Assembly: GCA_004377355.1 (NCBI GenBank) | Contig: SOIB01000205.1 | Span: 1 to 44,842 of the forward strand | From: Candidatus Stahliibacteriota bacterium | GTDB lineage: Bacteria; Hydrothermota; UBA3072 | Direction: 5' to 3' | DNA: 44,842 bases | Part shown: positions 15,125-22,150 of the stretch, piece by piece | How positions within the stretch are numbered: the first letter of the stretch is position 1 | Layout: each line of letters opens with the position of its first letter | Notes under the pieces: model-generated | Seen by the model: the letters and a program-made list of their open reading frames with translations, nothing else | Told to the model about the DNA's origin: nothing | Database searches by the model: none | Program-made: the position numbers and the translations under genes

Positions 15125-15307
15125 TTACTCTTTGGATTCAATGGAAATTGTTACTTTTTCAACTTCCTGAAGTGTGCTGAGCTTTGTTATTTTATCTCTG
15201 ATTTTTTTAGGCAGAACATTTTTAATGTCTGGAAGATTAACGGTAACAACATCTTTGAAAGTTCCATAGTTAGTGATCTGTTTAACAATGATTCTAAAAT
15301 TGTTCAT
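15125..15307 (-). CDS. Small hypothetical protein
   Basis: 60 residues; AGGGAG lies six bases before the ATG. Beta-like N-terminal half and a charged helix at the end. No family recognised. Confidence 0.6.
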   Translation of the reverse strand: MNNFRIIVKQITNYGTFKDVVTVNLPDIKNVLPKKIRDKITKLSTLQEVEKVTISIESKE

Positions 15308-15317
15308 AATTACTCCC

Positions 15318-15377
15318 TTAAAATATATTAATAATTTTCAACCGGTAAAAAGAATAATTTAATATTCTTACTTTCAT
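15318..15377 (-). CDS. Possible 19-residue leader peptide
   Basis: A very short frame with an outstanding ribosome binding site (AAAGGAGGAG) lying in the end of the preceding gene. It could be a small protein or a translational leader for the gene at 15125-15307. Length makes it doubtful. Confidence 0.3.
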   Translation of the reverse strand: MKVRILNYSFYRLKIINIF

Positions 15378-15379
15378 TT

Positions 15380-15595
15380 TTATCTCCTCCTTTTTCTGTC
15401 TAATATAGCCGTTATGTATATTAATTCCTCTGGCTCTGGAACTCTATTATATTTCTGTTCAATCATGGTGATTACTTTTCTGAACAATGCGGGGAGTTCG
15501 CCAGATTCTACAAGGCTATTTACCTTATTTATATCACCACCGGATAAGATCTTTAAACACTCATACTGACATTTAATTTCATCTAAATGATTCAA
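15380..15595 (-). CDS. Small hypothetical protein
   Basis: 71 residues starting at a TTG with AAGGAGGTG just upstream. Helical, charged, with a basic end (DRKRRR) whose codons form the next ribosome binding site. No family recognised. Confidence 0.6.
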   Translation of the reverse strand: MNHLDEIKCQYECLKILSGGDINKVNSLVESGELPALFRKVITMIEQKYNRVPEPEELIYITAILDRKRRR

Positions 15596-15629
15596 TGAAA
15601 CACCTCCTTATGTTTATAGAATAAGATAT

Positions 15630-15715
15630 GCCACCTTCAGGAATTAAACCCGACCGCATCACACGTACCTAGTAACAACTAACCAACAAAGGACTTTTAA
15701 AGCTGCTTAAGTGGC
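15630..15715 (-). ncRNA. tRNA-like element
   Basis: An 86-base stretch on the minus strand whose ends pair as a 7-base acceptor-like stem (GCCACTT with AGGTGGC, one G-T). Near the 3' end is a T-arm-like hairpin (TCGGG, loop TTTAATT, CCTGA). No canonical D arm with GG and no 7-base anticodon loop could be drawn, so a working tRNA is not supported. It may be a degenerate tRNA or another structured RNA. Confidence 0.25.
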
Positions 15716-15722
15716 AGGGTAA

Positions 15723-15757
15723 AACCTATAGCTTAACCTAGATTAAAGCTATAGGTT
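15723..15757 (-). terminator. Hairpin terminator after minus-strand gene
   Basis: Perfect 12-base inverted repeat AACCTATAGCTT / AAGCTATAGGTT with an 11-base loop, followed on the minus strand by TTTT. It lies seven bases past the stop of the gene at 15764-16246, probably ending or attenuating transcription within the minus-strand operon. Confidence 0.65.
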
Positions 15758-15763
15758 AGTAAA

Positions 15764-16246
15764 TCATTTCTTATATGTACCAAGGAATTCATACAATTCT
15801 TTCGCCAGAACAAAGCAGGATTTCTTTAATGTATCCCTTTTACAGAAATACTTATTATCTACATGAAAATAGAAATCAGTTATACAACCGCTCCAGCGTT
15901 CAGACATAGCAAATATTTCAATACAGTTATATGACCCCCAACGCATAGGAGGAAGAACGTTCAGCATTTCGTCAAACCGGTCGTAATCGATTTCTTTAAA
16001 ACCGGTTATATAGGAATTTTCCTGAATATAAATAGCCTGATCAATATCAAGTATAACAACACAGTTTCGGCCGTCTTTAAAATATCTCTTCTGACTGTCT
16101 TCTATCCTTTGTGGGCTTCCGTCATTATTCCGGCCCCACTGGCCGAAGAAAACACCATCATCGATACGCTGTACTATACCGTCAAGAACATCATTTTTCT
16201 CAGGATCGAATAATACATTGTCCGTAACTCTATATTCTATATTCAT
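15764..16246 (-). CDS. DUF1419-like hypothetical protein
   Basis: 160 residues. The segment FDEMLNVLPPMRW followed by IFAMSERWSGCITDFYFHV matches a family of plasmid and phage proteins (DUF1419 type) of unknown role. Overlaps the upstream 294-residue gene by four bases, so the two are coupled. Family call from memory of the motif. Confidence 0.55.
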   Translation of the reverse strand: MNIEYRVTDNVLFDPEKNDVLDGIVQRIDDGVFFGQWGRNNDGSPQRIEDSQKRYFKDGRNCVVILDIDQAIYIQENSYITGFKEIDYDRFDEMLNVLPPMRWGSYNCIEIFAMSERWSGCITDFYFHVDNKYFCKRDTLKKSCFVLAKELYEFLGTYKK

Positions 16247-17127
16247 ACAGAAACCCCTACAATTATTTTTGCAGTATACAGCGCATTAGCAGTGTGTTTT
16301 CTGCTCCACGCCCCATAATTTCGACTCCACCTGAAACCCCTAGATTTTAGGTGGTCGATAATGGACTGTTCTGGTTTTTCATCATGGCTAATAACCACCC
16401 TATCATTATCGATAGAAATTTCCCCACCATCAAATCGAATCGGCTCAAAGGAAGCCTTCACAGCGATCCGGCTTTTCATGGTAAGAACTTTTTCTTTAAG
16501 CCGTTTTATCTTTGCGTTGTTATTTGTCAAAGAATAGCTAGCAAAACCATAGTCTCCATAGCAATCGGGTTTCATTAACCCCTCATCAACAACCTTTTCC
16601 GAAAATCCAGCCTCCACCAATTCCAGCCTCTTTTCTGAATGGTCCCCGGATTTTCTTCTGAGAATCTTGTTCGCCGTCTTCATAAGTTCTTGATTCTGGA
16701 ATGTTTTTTCATAATCCTTCAATGCTTTGTCGAGATCCTCTTCAGGGGAAGGGGTTGGAACTCTGAAAACAGATTTTATATAACGTTCCCTCCATTTATC
16801 CCAGTTTTTATATGCGTTATCTTCATACCGCATATTTTTCTGATTTCTGGCAACTGGAAAGTTTGCAGGGCCGGTTATCATAGAACTCATACACCTTGAC
16901 TTTGCATTAAGCCATGTATGGACATGGTTAATAAATTTCTCTCTATAATTCCCGGTACTGCCGGACTCATTGAGGATCTTTTCAAGATCCTCTTTTAACT
17001 GAGCTTCAACCCATTCAACAGTACTCTCGGCTCTTTTCTCAGGAGAAAAAGAAGTACCGGAAAAAGCACGATAAGCCAGATCATACAAACCGGTTATTTT
17101 TGATTCTAACAACCTTACATCTTCCAT
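16243..17127 (-). CDS. Mobile-element protein, antirestriction/LPD-like
   Basis: 294 residues. The central part HTWLNAKSRCMSSMITGPANF and the C-terminal LKSRGFRWSRNYGAWSRK with TANALYTAKII are features of proteins carried by plasmids, conjugative elements and phages, often near antirestriction genes. Charged helical middle. AGAGGTGAT precedes the ATG. Biochemical function is not known; a counter-defence role fits its position in the minus-strand operon but is inference. Confidence 0.6.
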   Translation of the reverse strand: MEDVRLLESKITGLYDLAYRAFSGTSFSPEKRAESTVEWVEAQLKEDLEKILNESGSTGNYREKFINHVHTWLNAKSRCMSSMITGPANFPVARNQKNMRYEDNAYKNWDKWRERYIKSVFRVPTPSPEEDLDKALKDYEKTFQNQELMKTANKILRRKSGDHSEKRLELVEAGFSEKVVDEGLMKPDCYGDYGFASYSLTNNNAKIKRLKEKVLTMKSRIAVKASFEPIRFDGGEISIDNDRVVISHDEKPEQSIIDHLKSRGFRWSRNYGAWSRKHTANALYTAKIIVGVSV

Positions 17128-17137
17128 GGTATCACCT

Positions 17138-17278
17138 CTATAAATTAAATTTCTTCTTGATATTTTCAGCCTGAGTCCTGAGACTTTTTACAGTGTCATT
17201 TTCCCGGCTGAAACCATTGATAATAATAACAATACTCTTGTACTCCCGGATTGCCTCCGCTCTTTCGTTGCCGGTCAT
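17138..17278 (-). CDS. Small hypothetical protein
   Basis: 46 residues beginning right after the stop of the upstream gene (TAAATG). Starts MTGNERAEAIREYKS and ends in a basic helix. No family recognised. Confidence 0.5.
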   Translation of the reverse strand: MTGNERAEAIREYKSIVIIINGFSRENDTVKSLRTQAENIKKKFNL

Positions 17279-17671
17279 TTAATCGCCCCAGTTTCTATAA
17301 GTGCCGTGGTCGTCATCTACAACAATATATTTATTCTTCCCATTCTTGTACTTCATGTTTTTATTGTCTCTGTAGAAGTCCAGGTTTTCAAATATCTGTT
17401 TTCTGCCTATGAAAACCCCACCATGACCAAACGGCTTACGCTCCAATAGTCCCACGAATTCCCACGACTTACCATCGGACAAATAACCATCAGGCTTTTT
17501 AATCTGTCCGGTTTCATAGAATGTATAAAATTCATTCCTATTTGTTGTCCATACCAGTTTTTTAAATTCCTTATCTTCTCGGCCTAATCCATACCTTAAT
17601 TCAGCTAAACCTAAGAGAGCTTCGTTAAGCCCGGATTTTATTGTATTTAAATTCTTTTCATAATCTTCCAT
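17279..17671 (-). CDS. Hypothetical protein
   Basis: 130 residues, helical N-terminal third and an aromatic, Gly-rich remainder (ERKPFGHGGVFIGRKQIFEN). AGAGGTG precedes the start, which overlaps the previous small gene. No family recognised. Confidence 0.6.
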   Translation of the reverse strand: MEDYEKNLNTIKSGLNEALLGLAELRYGLGREDKEFKKLVWTTNRNEFYTFYETGQIKKPDGYLSDGKSWEFVGLLERKPFGHGGVFIGRKQIFENLDFYRDNKNMKYKNGKNKYIVVDDDHGTYRNWGD

Positions 17672-17783
17672 GATTACACCTCTTGTCTCCTATTGCAGTA
17701 CAGAGAACCAGGAATTCTCCATGTAATCGTTTAATTTCATGAAAAACAATGCTCAGCTCGGAATATAATGTTTCAAGTTCCAT
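17658..17783 (-). CDS. Small first protein of minus-strand operon
   Basis: 41 residues with AAGAGGTG upstream of the ATG. Helical (METLYSELSIVF-like pattern). First reading frame after the minus-strand promoter at 17874-17902. Confidence 0.45.
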   Translation of the reverse strand: MELETLYSELSIVFHEIKRLHGEFLVLCTAIGDKRCNHGRL

Positions 17784-17809
17784 AATCACACCTCTTAAAA
17801 AAAGTTTAA

Positions 17810-17838
17810 TTGACGAAGCTTTTTGAATGGATTATTAA
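17810..17838 (+). promoter_or_regulatory. Possible plus-strand promoter
   Basis: TTGACG, 17-base spacer, TATTAA. The -35 box is identical to that of the early promoter at 1240. It would give a leader of about 200 bases before the TerS-like gene. The -10 match is only moderate. Confidence 0.4.
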
Positions 17839-17873
17839 ATGTATTTTTAATTATTTATTTAAATCTCATAATC

Positions 17874-17902
17874 AATATAATACTAATTGTTATTAAATGC
17901 AA
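17874..17902 (-). promoter_or_regulatory. Minus-strand promoter
   Basis: On the minus strand TTGCAT, 17-base spacer, TATATT. It is about 90 bases upstream of the first minus-strand gene and is the best candidate for driving that operon. Confidence 0.5.
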
Positions 17903-17977
17903 ACAAATAAATAAAAAAGTTTTAAAAGATCGGCAGAATAAAGAAACATCTATAACACAACAAACATGTCCTATCTT

Positions 17978-18017
17978 ATTAACATGATTCAATTAACACG
18001 ATATATTAACACGATAT
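17978..18017 (+). repeat. Three direct repeats ahead of packaging operon
   Basis: Two identical tandem copies of ATTAACACGATAT (17992-18004, 18005-18017) preceded by a variant ATTAACATGATTCA (17978-17991). Spacing of about 13 bases suggests a protein-binding array: operator or replication iterons. It ends about 35 bases before the first late gene. Confidence 0.75.
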
Positions 18018-18052
18018 ATTATCGACCGAAAGATAAAAGGAGATAAACAGTA

Positions 18053-18778
18053 ATGAATAAAATGAAAGATAATAAAGAACCACACAAAAAAGGTGAAAAC
18101 TTCCTTAAGAACCGCCCGGACATCAAAGAAATTGAAAAAGACATTATTGCAGGTGTTTCATTACGACAACTCGGTTTAAAATACAATTGTTCTGACTCAT
18201 CACTGTCGAGATACAAGAATAAATACTTGGTGGTAAAGTGCAGTGTTTCACAGGCGGAACGCAACTTGAAAGAAGGAGAGGAGCTTCTAAACCTATTACA
18301 GAGCCATATTGGCAATGTTGTGAAGCTTTCTAATGCATGTTTAGAGCAATTACAGGACCCTGAAAACCCTGATAAGCTGTTCTTAGGCGCAAGAGGAACG
18401 GAAATAACAGTATCTTATATGAAGACAACCGCATCTGGAACTCAGATTAAAGCTAAAGAAAACCTACAGGTTATGATTGATCGGCTGATAAACACAATGG
18501 ATAATGACACGGTGGTTACAAAAATAGAGATAAATACAACAGACAGAGCTCACACGCTGATTGCTGCCGCAAATGCCCTGAATAAGCATATCAGGTTGTT
18601 TGGTGATCTCTGCGGGCAACTGGGAAATACTACGATCAATATAACTAACCAACCCTTGTTCGTTGCATTTACTAAAGAAGTGATTAGTTTACTTGCTCAA
18701 TACCCTGGAGCCAGAGAAAAACTGGCCGAACAAATGAGACTGAGCTTGCCGGATGCAGAGGAGAATAATAATGACTAG
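18053..18778 (+). CDS. Putative terminase small subunit
   Basis: 241 residues. The N-terminal region has a helix-turn-helix (SLRQLGLKYNCSDSSLSRYK, about residues 37-56), as expected for a TerS that recognises the packaging site. A long helical middle could form the oligomer. It opens the operon that contains both parts of the large subunit. AAAGGAGAT lies upstream of the ATG. TerS proteins diverge strongly, so the call rests on the DNA-binding domain and on position. Confidence 0.6.
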   Translation: MNKMKDNKEPHKKGENFLKNRPDIKEIEKDIIAGVSLRQLGLKYNCSDSSLSRYKNKYLVVKCSVSQAERNLKEGEELLNLLQSHIGNVVKLSNACLEQLQDPENPDKLFLGARGTEITVSYMKTTASGTQIKAKENLQVMIDRLINTMDNDTVVTKIEINTTDRAHTLIAAANALNKHIRLFGDLCGQLGNTTINITNQPLFVAFTKEVISLLAQYPGAREKLAEQMRLSLPDAEENNND

Positions 18779-18953
18779 AAGATTGAAAATAAAAGAGGCC
18801 GAAAAGCTAATGAGAAAAGAGCTAGAATCTATGACTTATGAGGCAATGGTCCACGACTTGATTACAGGCGAAGAGATGGAACTACTTAATTCTATGGTTT
18901 GGTCAGCCAAAATTAAACCTGAGAACAAAGAGGAAAACAATGTTAACAGTTGA
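18771..18953 (+). CDS. Small hypothetical protein
   Basis: 60 residues, basic start then acidic helix (MTYEAMVHDLITGEEMELL). The ATG at 18771 has GAGGAG eight bases upstream and overlaps the TerS stop; an in-frame ATG further up lacks a site. No family recognised. Confidence 0.55.
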   Translation: MTRRLKIKEAEKLMRKELESMTYEAMVHDLITGEEMELLNSMVWSAKIKPENKEENNVNS

Positions 18954-19143
18954 CGCTTTACTGAAAATGAGAAAAGAAGGGTTAGAACAATTCCATAATG
19001 AAATGAAAGCTATTGACCAAGCATATACTGGAGTAAATAAAAGGCATTGCACAGATAGAGAGATGGAAGAAGGCATGAACTGGCTTGAGGACAACTGGGA
19101 AGAGCAGAACAAACCGGCAGAGGATAAGAAGGATATTAAATGA
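18940..19143 (+). CDS. Small hypothetical protein
   Basis: 67 residues, charged and helical, with AGAGGAAA upstream of the ATG and a four-base overlap with the next gene. No family recognised. Confidence 0.55.
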   Translation: MLTVDALLKMRKEGLEQFHNEMKAIDQAYTGVNKRHCTDREMEEGMNWLEDNWEEQNKPAEDKKDIK

Positions 19144-20045
19144 AGATAACAATCAAAGACCTGGCTGATAGCATGAATACCAACAACTTAACAACCTTTG
19201 AATATAGCGGTAAATCACTTAATCTCCCTTACCCGACCGAACATCAAAACAGTAATAACATAAGAAACAATCCTTTAGTAAAAAAAAGTTACCCCCCCTA
19301 CCCCCCTCATATAGCCGGGGTGGGTGAATATATTCTTCCCCCCGTTTTAGCTGAGCCTGCAAAATCTCATATTGGATCAGAGGTAAGCAATTCTGCACAT
19401 AAAAAAGAATCGACAATAAATATAATAAATGATCTGAATAAACTCATGATGGGAATTGATGTACTGGAGGAACCAACTGAGTTTAAAGGGTTGCCGGGAA
19501 AAATTATGACGGAAAGTACTCCGTTGAGAAATGGGTCATCGTACTACTATAATAAGTGGATGGAAGATAAGCCGGGTAATATTACGGGAGATTTACTGGT
19601 AAGTCCAGATAGGAAGTCGGCAGGAGAGTGGTTAAGGAAACATACACAAACGGATAAAAAAAATCGGATTGCTACGCAAGGTGATATAATAATACCCGAT
19701 GGAAACGGCGCACACGAACGGTCCGGTTTAAAATATCCCATATACAGCAAAGATTATAAAGTGGAAAAATTTCTACCGGTAAATAGAGCTGAAAAAGGTA
19801 TAGAACCTCCTTGTATTGATTGGCCGTGGCTGGCGGCTGGCACTGAGCTGTGTCCTGAATGCCGAAATGCTGATGGGCTATTTTGTACTCAATGTGACTT
19901 GGAGTGTGAGGATCGAGGAACTGATGACGAAGGGTGTTGTGAAGGCCGATGTAAAGTTTGCGGAAATACCGGAGTGGTCAAAAAAAATGCTGGGGATACC
20001 AAAAGAAGAAAAGTTGCCAAGGAATATTCAGTACTGGCTAATTAG
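19140..20045 (+). CDS. Hypothetical protein with C-terminal zinc cluster
   Basis: 301 residues. The N-terminal half is Pro/Asn/Ser-rich and looks disordered (including YPPYPPH, coded by two C runs of 7 and 6 bases). The C-terminal 60 residues carry many Cys (CPEC, CTQCDLEC, CCEGRCKVCG), suggesting two zinc sites. No family recognised. Confidence 0.55.
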   Translation: MKITIKDLADSMNTNNLTTFEYSGKSLNLPYPTEHQNSNNIRNNPLVKKSYPPYPPHIAGVGEYILPPVLAEPAKSHIGSEVSNSAHKKESTINIINDLNKLMMGIDVLEEPTEFKGLPGKIMTESTPLRNGSSYYYNKWMEDKPGNITGDLLVSPDRKSAGEWLRKHTQTDKKNRIATQGDIIIPDGNGAHERSGLKYPIYSKDYKVEKFLPVNRAEKGIEPPCIDWPWLAAGTELCPECRNADGLFCTQCDLECEDRGTDDEGCCEGRCKVCGNTGVVKKNAGDTKRRKVAKEYSVLAN

Positions 20046-20155
20046 TGCTTTTAATATAGTCGGGAGGTCAGGAGGTGTTCTTTTATCTAGGCAAGCAATA
20101 GCGGCAATAATTGTTTCTGTTCAAACGTCTAGTGGCGCAGAACAGCGGTGTAAAA
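20046..20155. other. Short gap without a convincing gene
   Basis: Contains a strong ribosome-binding-like AGGAGGTG (around 20070) not followed by an open frame of useful length. It may be the remains of a lost gene. Confidence 0.3.
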
Positions 20156-20248
20156 ATGAAATACGGTAGAAGTGATTTTATAACCATCTCTGTTTATGTG
20201 TTTCTGATTCTTATTATTATAGAGGTATTAAATGGTACACCAATGTAA
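20156..20248 (+). CDS. Possible 30-residue single-span membrane peptide
   Basis: A short frame with one clear hydrophobic segment (ITISVYVFLILIIIEVL) and a polar start. The ribosome binding site is weak, so this is uncertain. It overlaps the next gene. Confidence 0.35.
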   Translation: MKYGRSDFITISVYVFLILIIIEVLNGTPM

Positions 20249-20429
20249 CGGTTGTAGATTTCATTATATTACAGATTGCTTTGATTCGAAGGTTGTCTAT
20301 AATGCTCTCTGTGATGAAGTGCGGAAAATATTTGTAGAGATAAAAAGAGACTGTTGTGGATTCAATCCAGGTGGAGCGGTATTGGATTTAGAGCAGCCGA
20401 GATGTGGATATTATGAAGAAAAGAGATAA
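20232..20429 (+). CDS. Small Cys-rich protein
   Basis: 65 residues with seven Cys (CNGC, DCF, LCDEV, DCCGF, RCGYY), probably zinc-binding. The ATG is preceded by AGAGG. Function unknown. Confidence 0.6.
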   Translation: MVHQCNGCRFHYITDCFDSKVVYNALCDEVRKIFVEIKRDCCGFNPGGAVLDLEQPRCGYYEEKR

Positions 20430-20440
20430 TAGGAGATATT

Positions 20441-20686
20441 ATGGGGGTTTTTAATTTTAGCGAAATTTTGAATTGCCTAAAAAATGGGCAGAAAGTAGCA
20501 AGAGTTGGGTGGAACGGTAAAGGAATGTGGCTGAAGCTAATTAGAGGGGATGAGTATGATGTGAAAGATAACGGGGAAGGATGGGAAACACTCCCATGGA
20601 TAGGAATGAAAACTGCGGATAATAAATTCGTTCCCTGGTTGGCCAGCCAAACTGATATTCTTGCAGAAGATTGGTGTGTTGTTTAG
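20441..20686 (+). CDS. tad2: Tad2-like (DUF2829) anti-Thoeris protein
   Basis: 81 residues matching the DUF2829 family through its length: NFSEILNCLKNGQKVARVGW, NGKGMWLKLI, PWIGMKTADNKFVPWL and ASQTDILAEDW. Proteins of this family include Tad2, which binds the gcADPR signal made by the Thoeris defence system and so blocks host suicide. The core positions are conserved, so a sponge function is likely; it has not been tested for this protein. The gene sits between the two terminase subunits with AGGAGA upstream. Confidence 0.75.
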   Translation: MGVFNFSEILNCLKNGQKVARVGWNGKGMWLKLIRGDEYDVKDNGEGWETLPWIGMKTADNKFVPWLASQTDILAEDWCVV

Positions 20687-20699
20687 GCATGAGCTGAAA

Positions 20700-20720
20700 G
20701 CCACCTCCTATGGGGGTGGC
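20700..20720 (+). promoter_or_regulatory. Strong hairpin upstream of terminase gene
   Basis: GCCACCTCC pairs with GGGGGTGGC (one T-G pair) around a TAT loop. There is no T run, so it is unlikely to be a standard terminator. It could stabilise the message or slow transcription between the Tad2-like and terminase genes. Confidence 0.6.
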
Positions 20721-20747
20721 AGGTTACGATGATAACGGGATATTAAA

Positions 20748-21671
20748 ATGACTAAATATAAAATGGAGGATCATGTCAGAAGAATATTTTCTGATATGAT
20801 TGATCCAGTGAGTTATATTGACAGGATCTGGAACCAGACATTCGAGTGGCAGAAAATGGCGCTTGATCCAGTCCCTAGAAATATCATACTCATGTGTGCG
20901 AGGCAGAGTGGGAAGTCAACAATAGTTGCTGGCCGAGGCCTGCATACAGCAAAACATAAAAGAAATGCTCTTGTGCTCATAGTGGCCTCCAGTAAAGATC
21001 AGGCCAAACAGACGATGCAGAAAGTTTCAGATTTTATTCAATTGGACCCGGAGCTTATTGAAATGCCCGGGGATTCAACCTTTGAGAAAAGATTCATAAA
21101 CGGAAGCCGTGTTATTGTTCTTCCAGGAACAGAGAAAAGTGTAAGAAGTTATTCAGACCCGGACCTGATAATTATAGATGAAGCTTCGAGAGTTCTTGAT
21201 GCTACATATAAAGCTTTAAGGCCTATGCGTACAGGGAACCCTAATTCCACTATTATTATATTAAGTACCCCATGGACTAAATCTGGATTTTTCTTTAAAG
21301 CCTGGACAAAAAATCCTGCATGGAAAAAGATTTTGGTTGTTCCAAGATATGAATTGATTGACGGGAAGATAGTCGAAAGACCTAAAGAGGAGAAATTTAA
21401 AGCTGAATATGTCAAAAAAGGAATAGATGCTTTTTATTCCCCAAGACACTCCCTTGAATTCCTTTATGAAGAATTAGGTGAGATAGGACCTATATGGTTT
21501 AGAAGAGAATATGGATGTGAGTTTCTGGAAGGTATGGAGAGTGTCTTTGATCTTGATCTGATTGAAAGTGCATATGATGATTCAATTAAGGTAGAAGGTA
21601 TTGAAAATACGATGTATTCAGAAAATATAAAAGTAGACAATTTCCTGGACATTGTCTTTACGGGAGAATGA
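20748..21671 (+). CDS. terL-N: Terminase large subunit, ATPase part (split)
   Basis: 307 residues: only the packaging ATPase domain. Walker A ARQSGKST (51-58), Walker B LIIIDEAS (D144, E145) and the coupling motif STPW (173-176) are intact. The protein ends right after the inter-domain linker (FLDIVFTGE), just where the nuclease domain of a normal TerL (about 450-550 residues) would begin. The nuclease is a separate gene at 22147-22806 after two small unrelated genes. No intein or intron features are visible. It powers DNA translocation into the capsid, probably by association with the separate nuclease. Confidence 0.9.
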   Translation: MTKYKMEDHVRRIFSDMIDPVSYIDRIWNQTFEWQKMALDPVPRNIILMCARQSGKSTIVAGRGLHTAKHKRNALVLIVASSKDQAKQTMQKVSDFIQLDPELIEMPGDSTFEKRFINGSRVIVLPGTEKSVRSYSDPDLIIIDEASRVLDATYKALRPMRTGNPNSTIIILSTPWTKSGFFFKAWTKNPAWKKILVVPRYELIDGKIVERPKEEKFKAEYVKKGIDAFYSPRHSLEFLYEELGEIGPIWFRREYGCEFLEGMESVFDLDLIESAYDDSIKVEGIENTMYSENIKVDNFLDIVFTGE

Positions 21672-21673
21672 AA

Positions 21674-21973
21674 ATGAAATATAGAAAGAAGCCTGTAATT
21701 ATTGAAGCTGTATTATTAGAAAGGAATAGAGTGTCTTTTCAGGAGTGTTATTTATTTATAGGGGAATATACTAATCAGACTTCTCAAATAGGACAAGATA
21801 AATGGTATGAGTTTGTAGATAAAGAACTGGAGAAAGATGGAATAATACTTCAAGTTCTTGAAGGTGACCATTTAGCTAAATGGGGAAATATGGTTATACG
21901 TGGAGTAGAAGGTGAATATTACTCATGTGACCATGATATATTTAAAAAGACATATGAAGAGGTGACAGAATAA
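21674..21973 (+). CDS. Small phage protein inserted between terminase halves
   Basis: 99 residues beginning MKYRKKPVIIEAV, a common phage family of unknown function (ending IFKKTYEEV). The start at 21674 has GGGAG 7 bases upstream; the ATG at 21668 is too close to it. This family usually occurs as a stand-alone accessory gene, which makes its position here striking. Confidence 0.7.
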   Translation: MKYRKKPVIIEAVLLERNRVSFQECYLFIGEYTNQTSQIGQDKWYEFVDKELEKDGIILQVLEGDHLAKWGNMVIRGVEGEYYSCDHDIFKKTYEEVTE

Positions 21974-22150
21974 ATGACAACACTAGTGGAAAGGATTGAT
22001 GGGATAAAGAATCTGAGAGATATTCACGGACAGGATGTCAACTGGGATCATAGCGATTATATGATGGGAATTTATGATGGGCTGGAGATAGCTATTGCAG
22101 CTATGGAAGGCAGAGAACCTGTTACCAAAAATAAAGAAGGTGAAATATGA
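21974..22150 (+). CDS. Second small protein between terminase halves
   Basis: 58 residues, starting directly after the previous stop and ending in ATGA overlap with the nuclease gene. The pattern DYMMGIYDGLEIAIAAMEGREP is typical of small early phage proteins. Function unknown. Confidence 0.65.
   Translation: MTTLVERIDGIKNLRDIHGQDVNWDHSDYMMGIYDGLEIAIAAMEGREPVTKNKEGEI

Larger units (their letters stand above)
17784..18052. other. Divergent AT-rich control region
   Basis: A 269-base gap without genes between the minus-strand operon and the packaging operon. It holds putative promoters in both directions and three copies of a 13-base repeat. Very AT-rich; a candidate for a replication origin or for the switch between early and late transcription. 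Confidence 0.55.

Noticed and set aside
19291-19337. C runs (7, 6 and 6 bases) as phase-variation tracts
   Set aside because: Runs are short and the frame is intact; nothing indicates switching.
19816-20169. Plus-strand open frame of 117 codons overlapping the 19140-20045 gene
   Set aside because: Mostly inside a longer frame with better start and coupling; no ribosome binding site; composition not protein-like.
21672-22146. Intein or intron explanation for the split terminase
   Set aside because: The interval holds two ordinary small genes with their own starts and stops; no splice-type residues or homing endonuclease seen.
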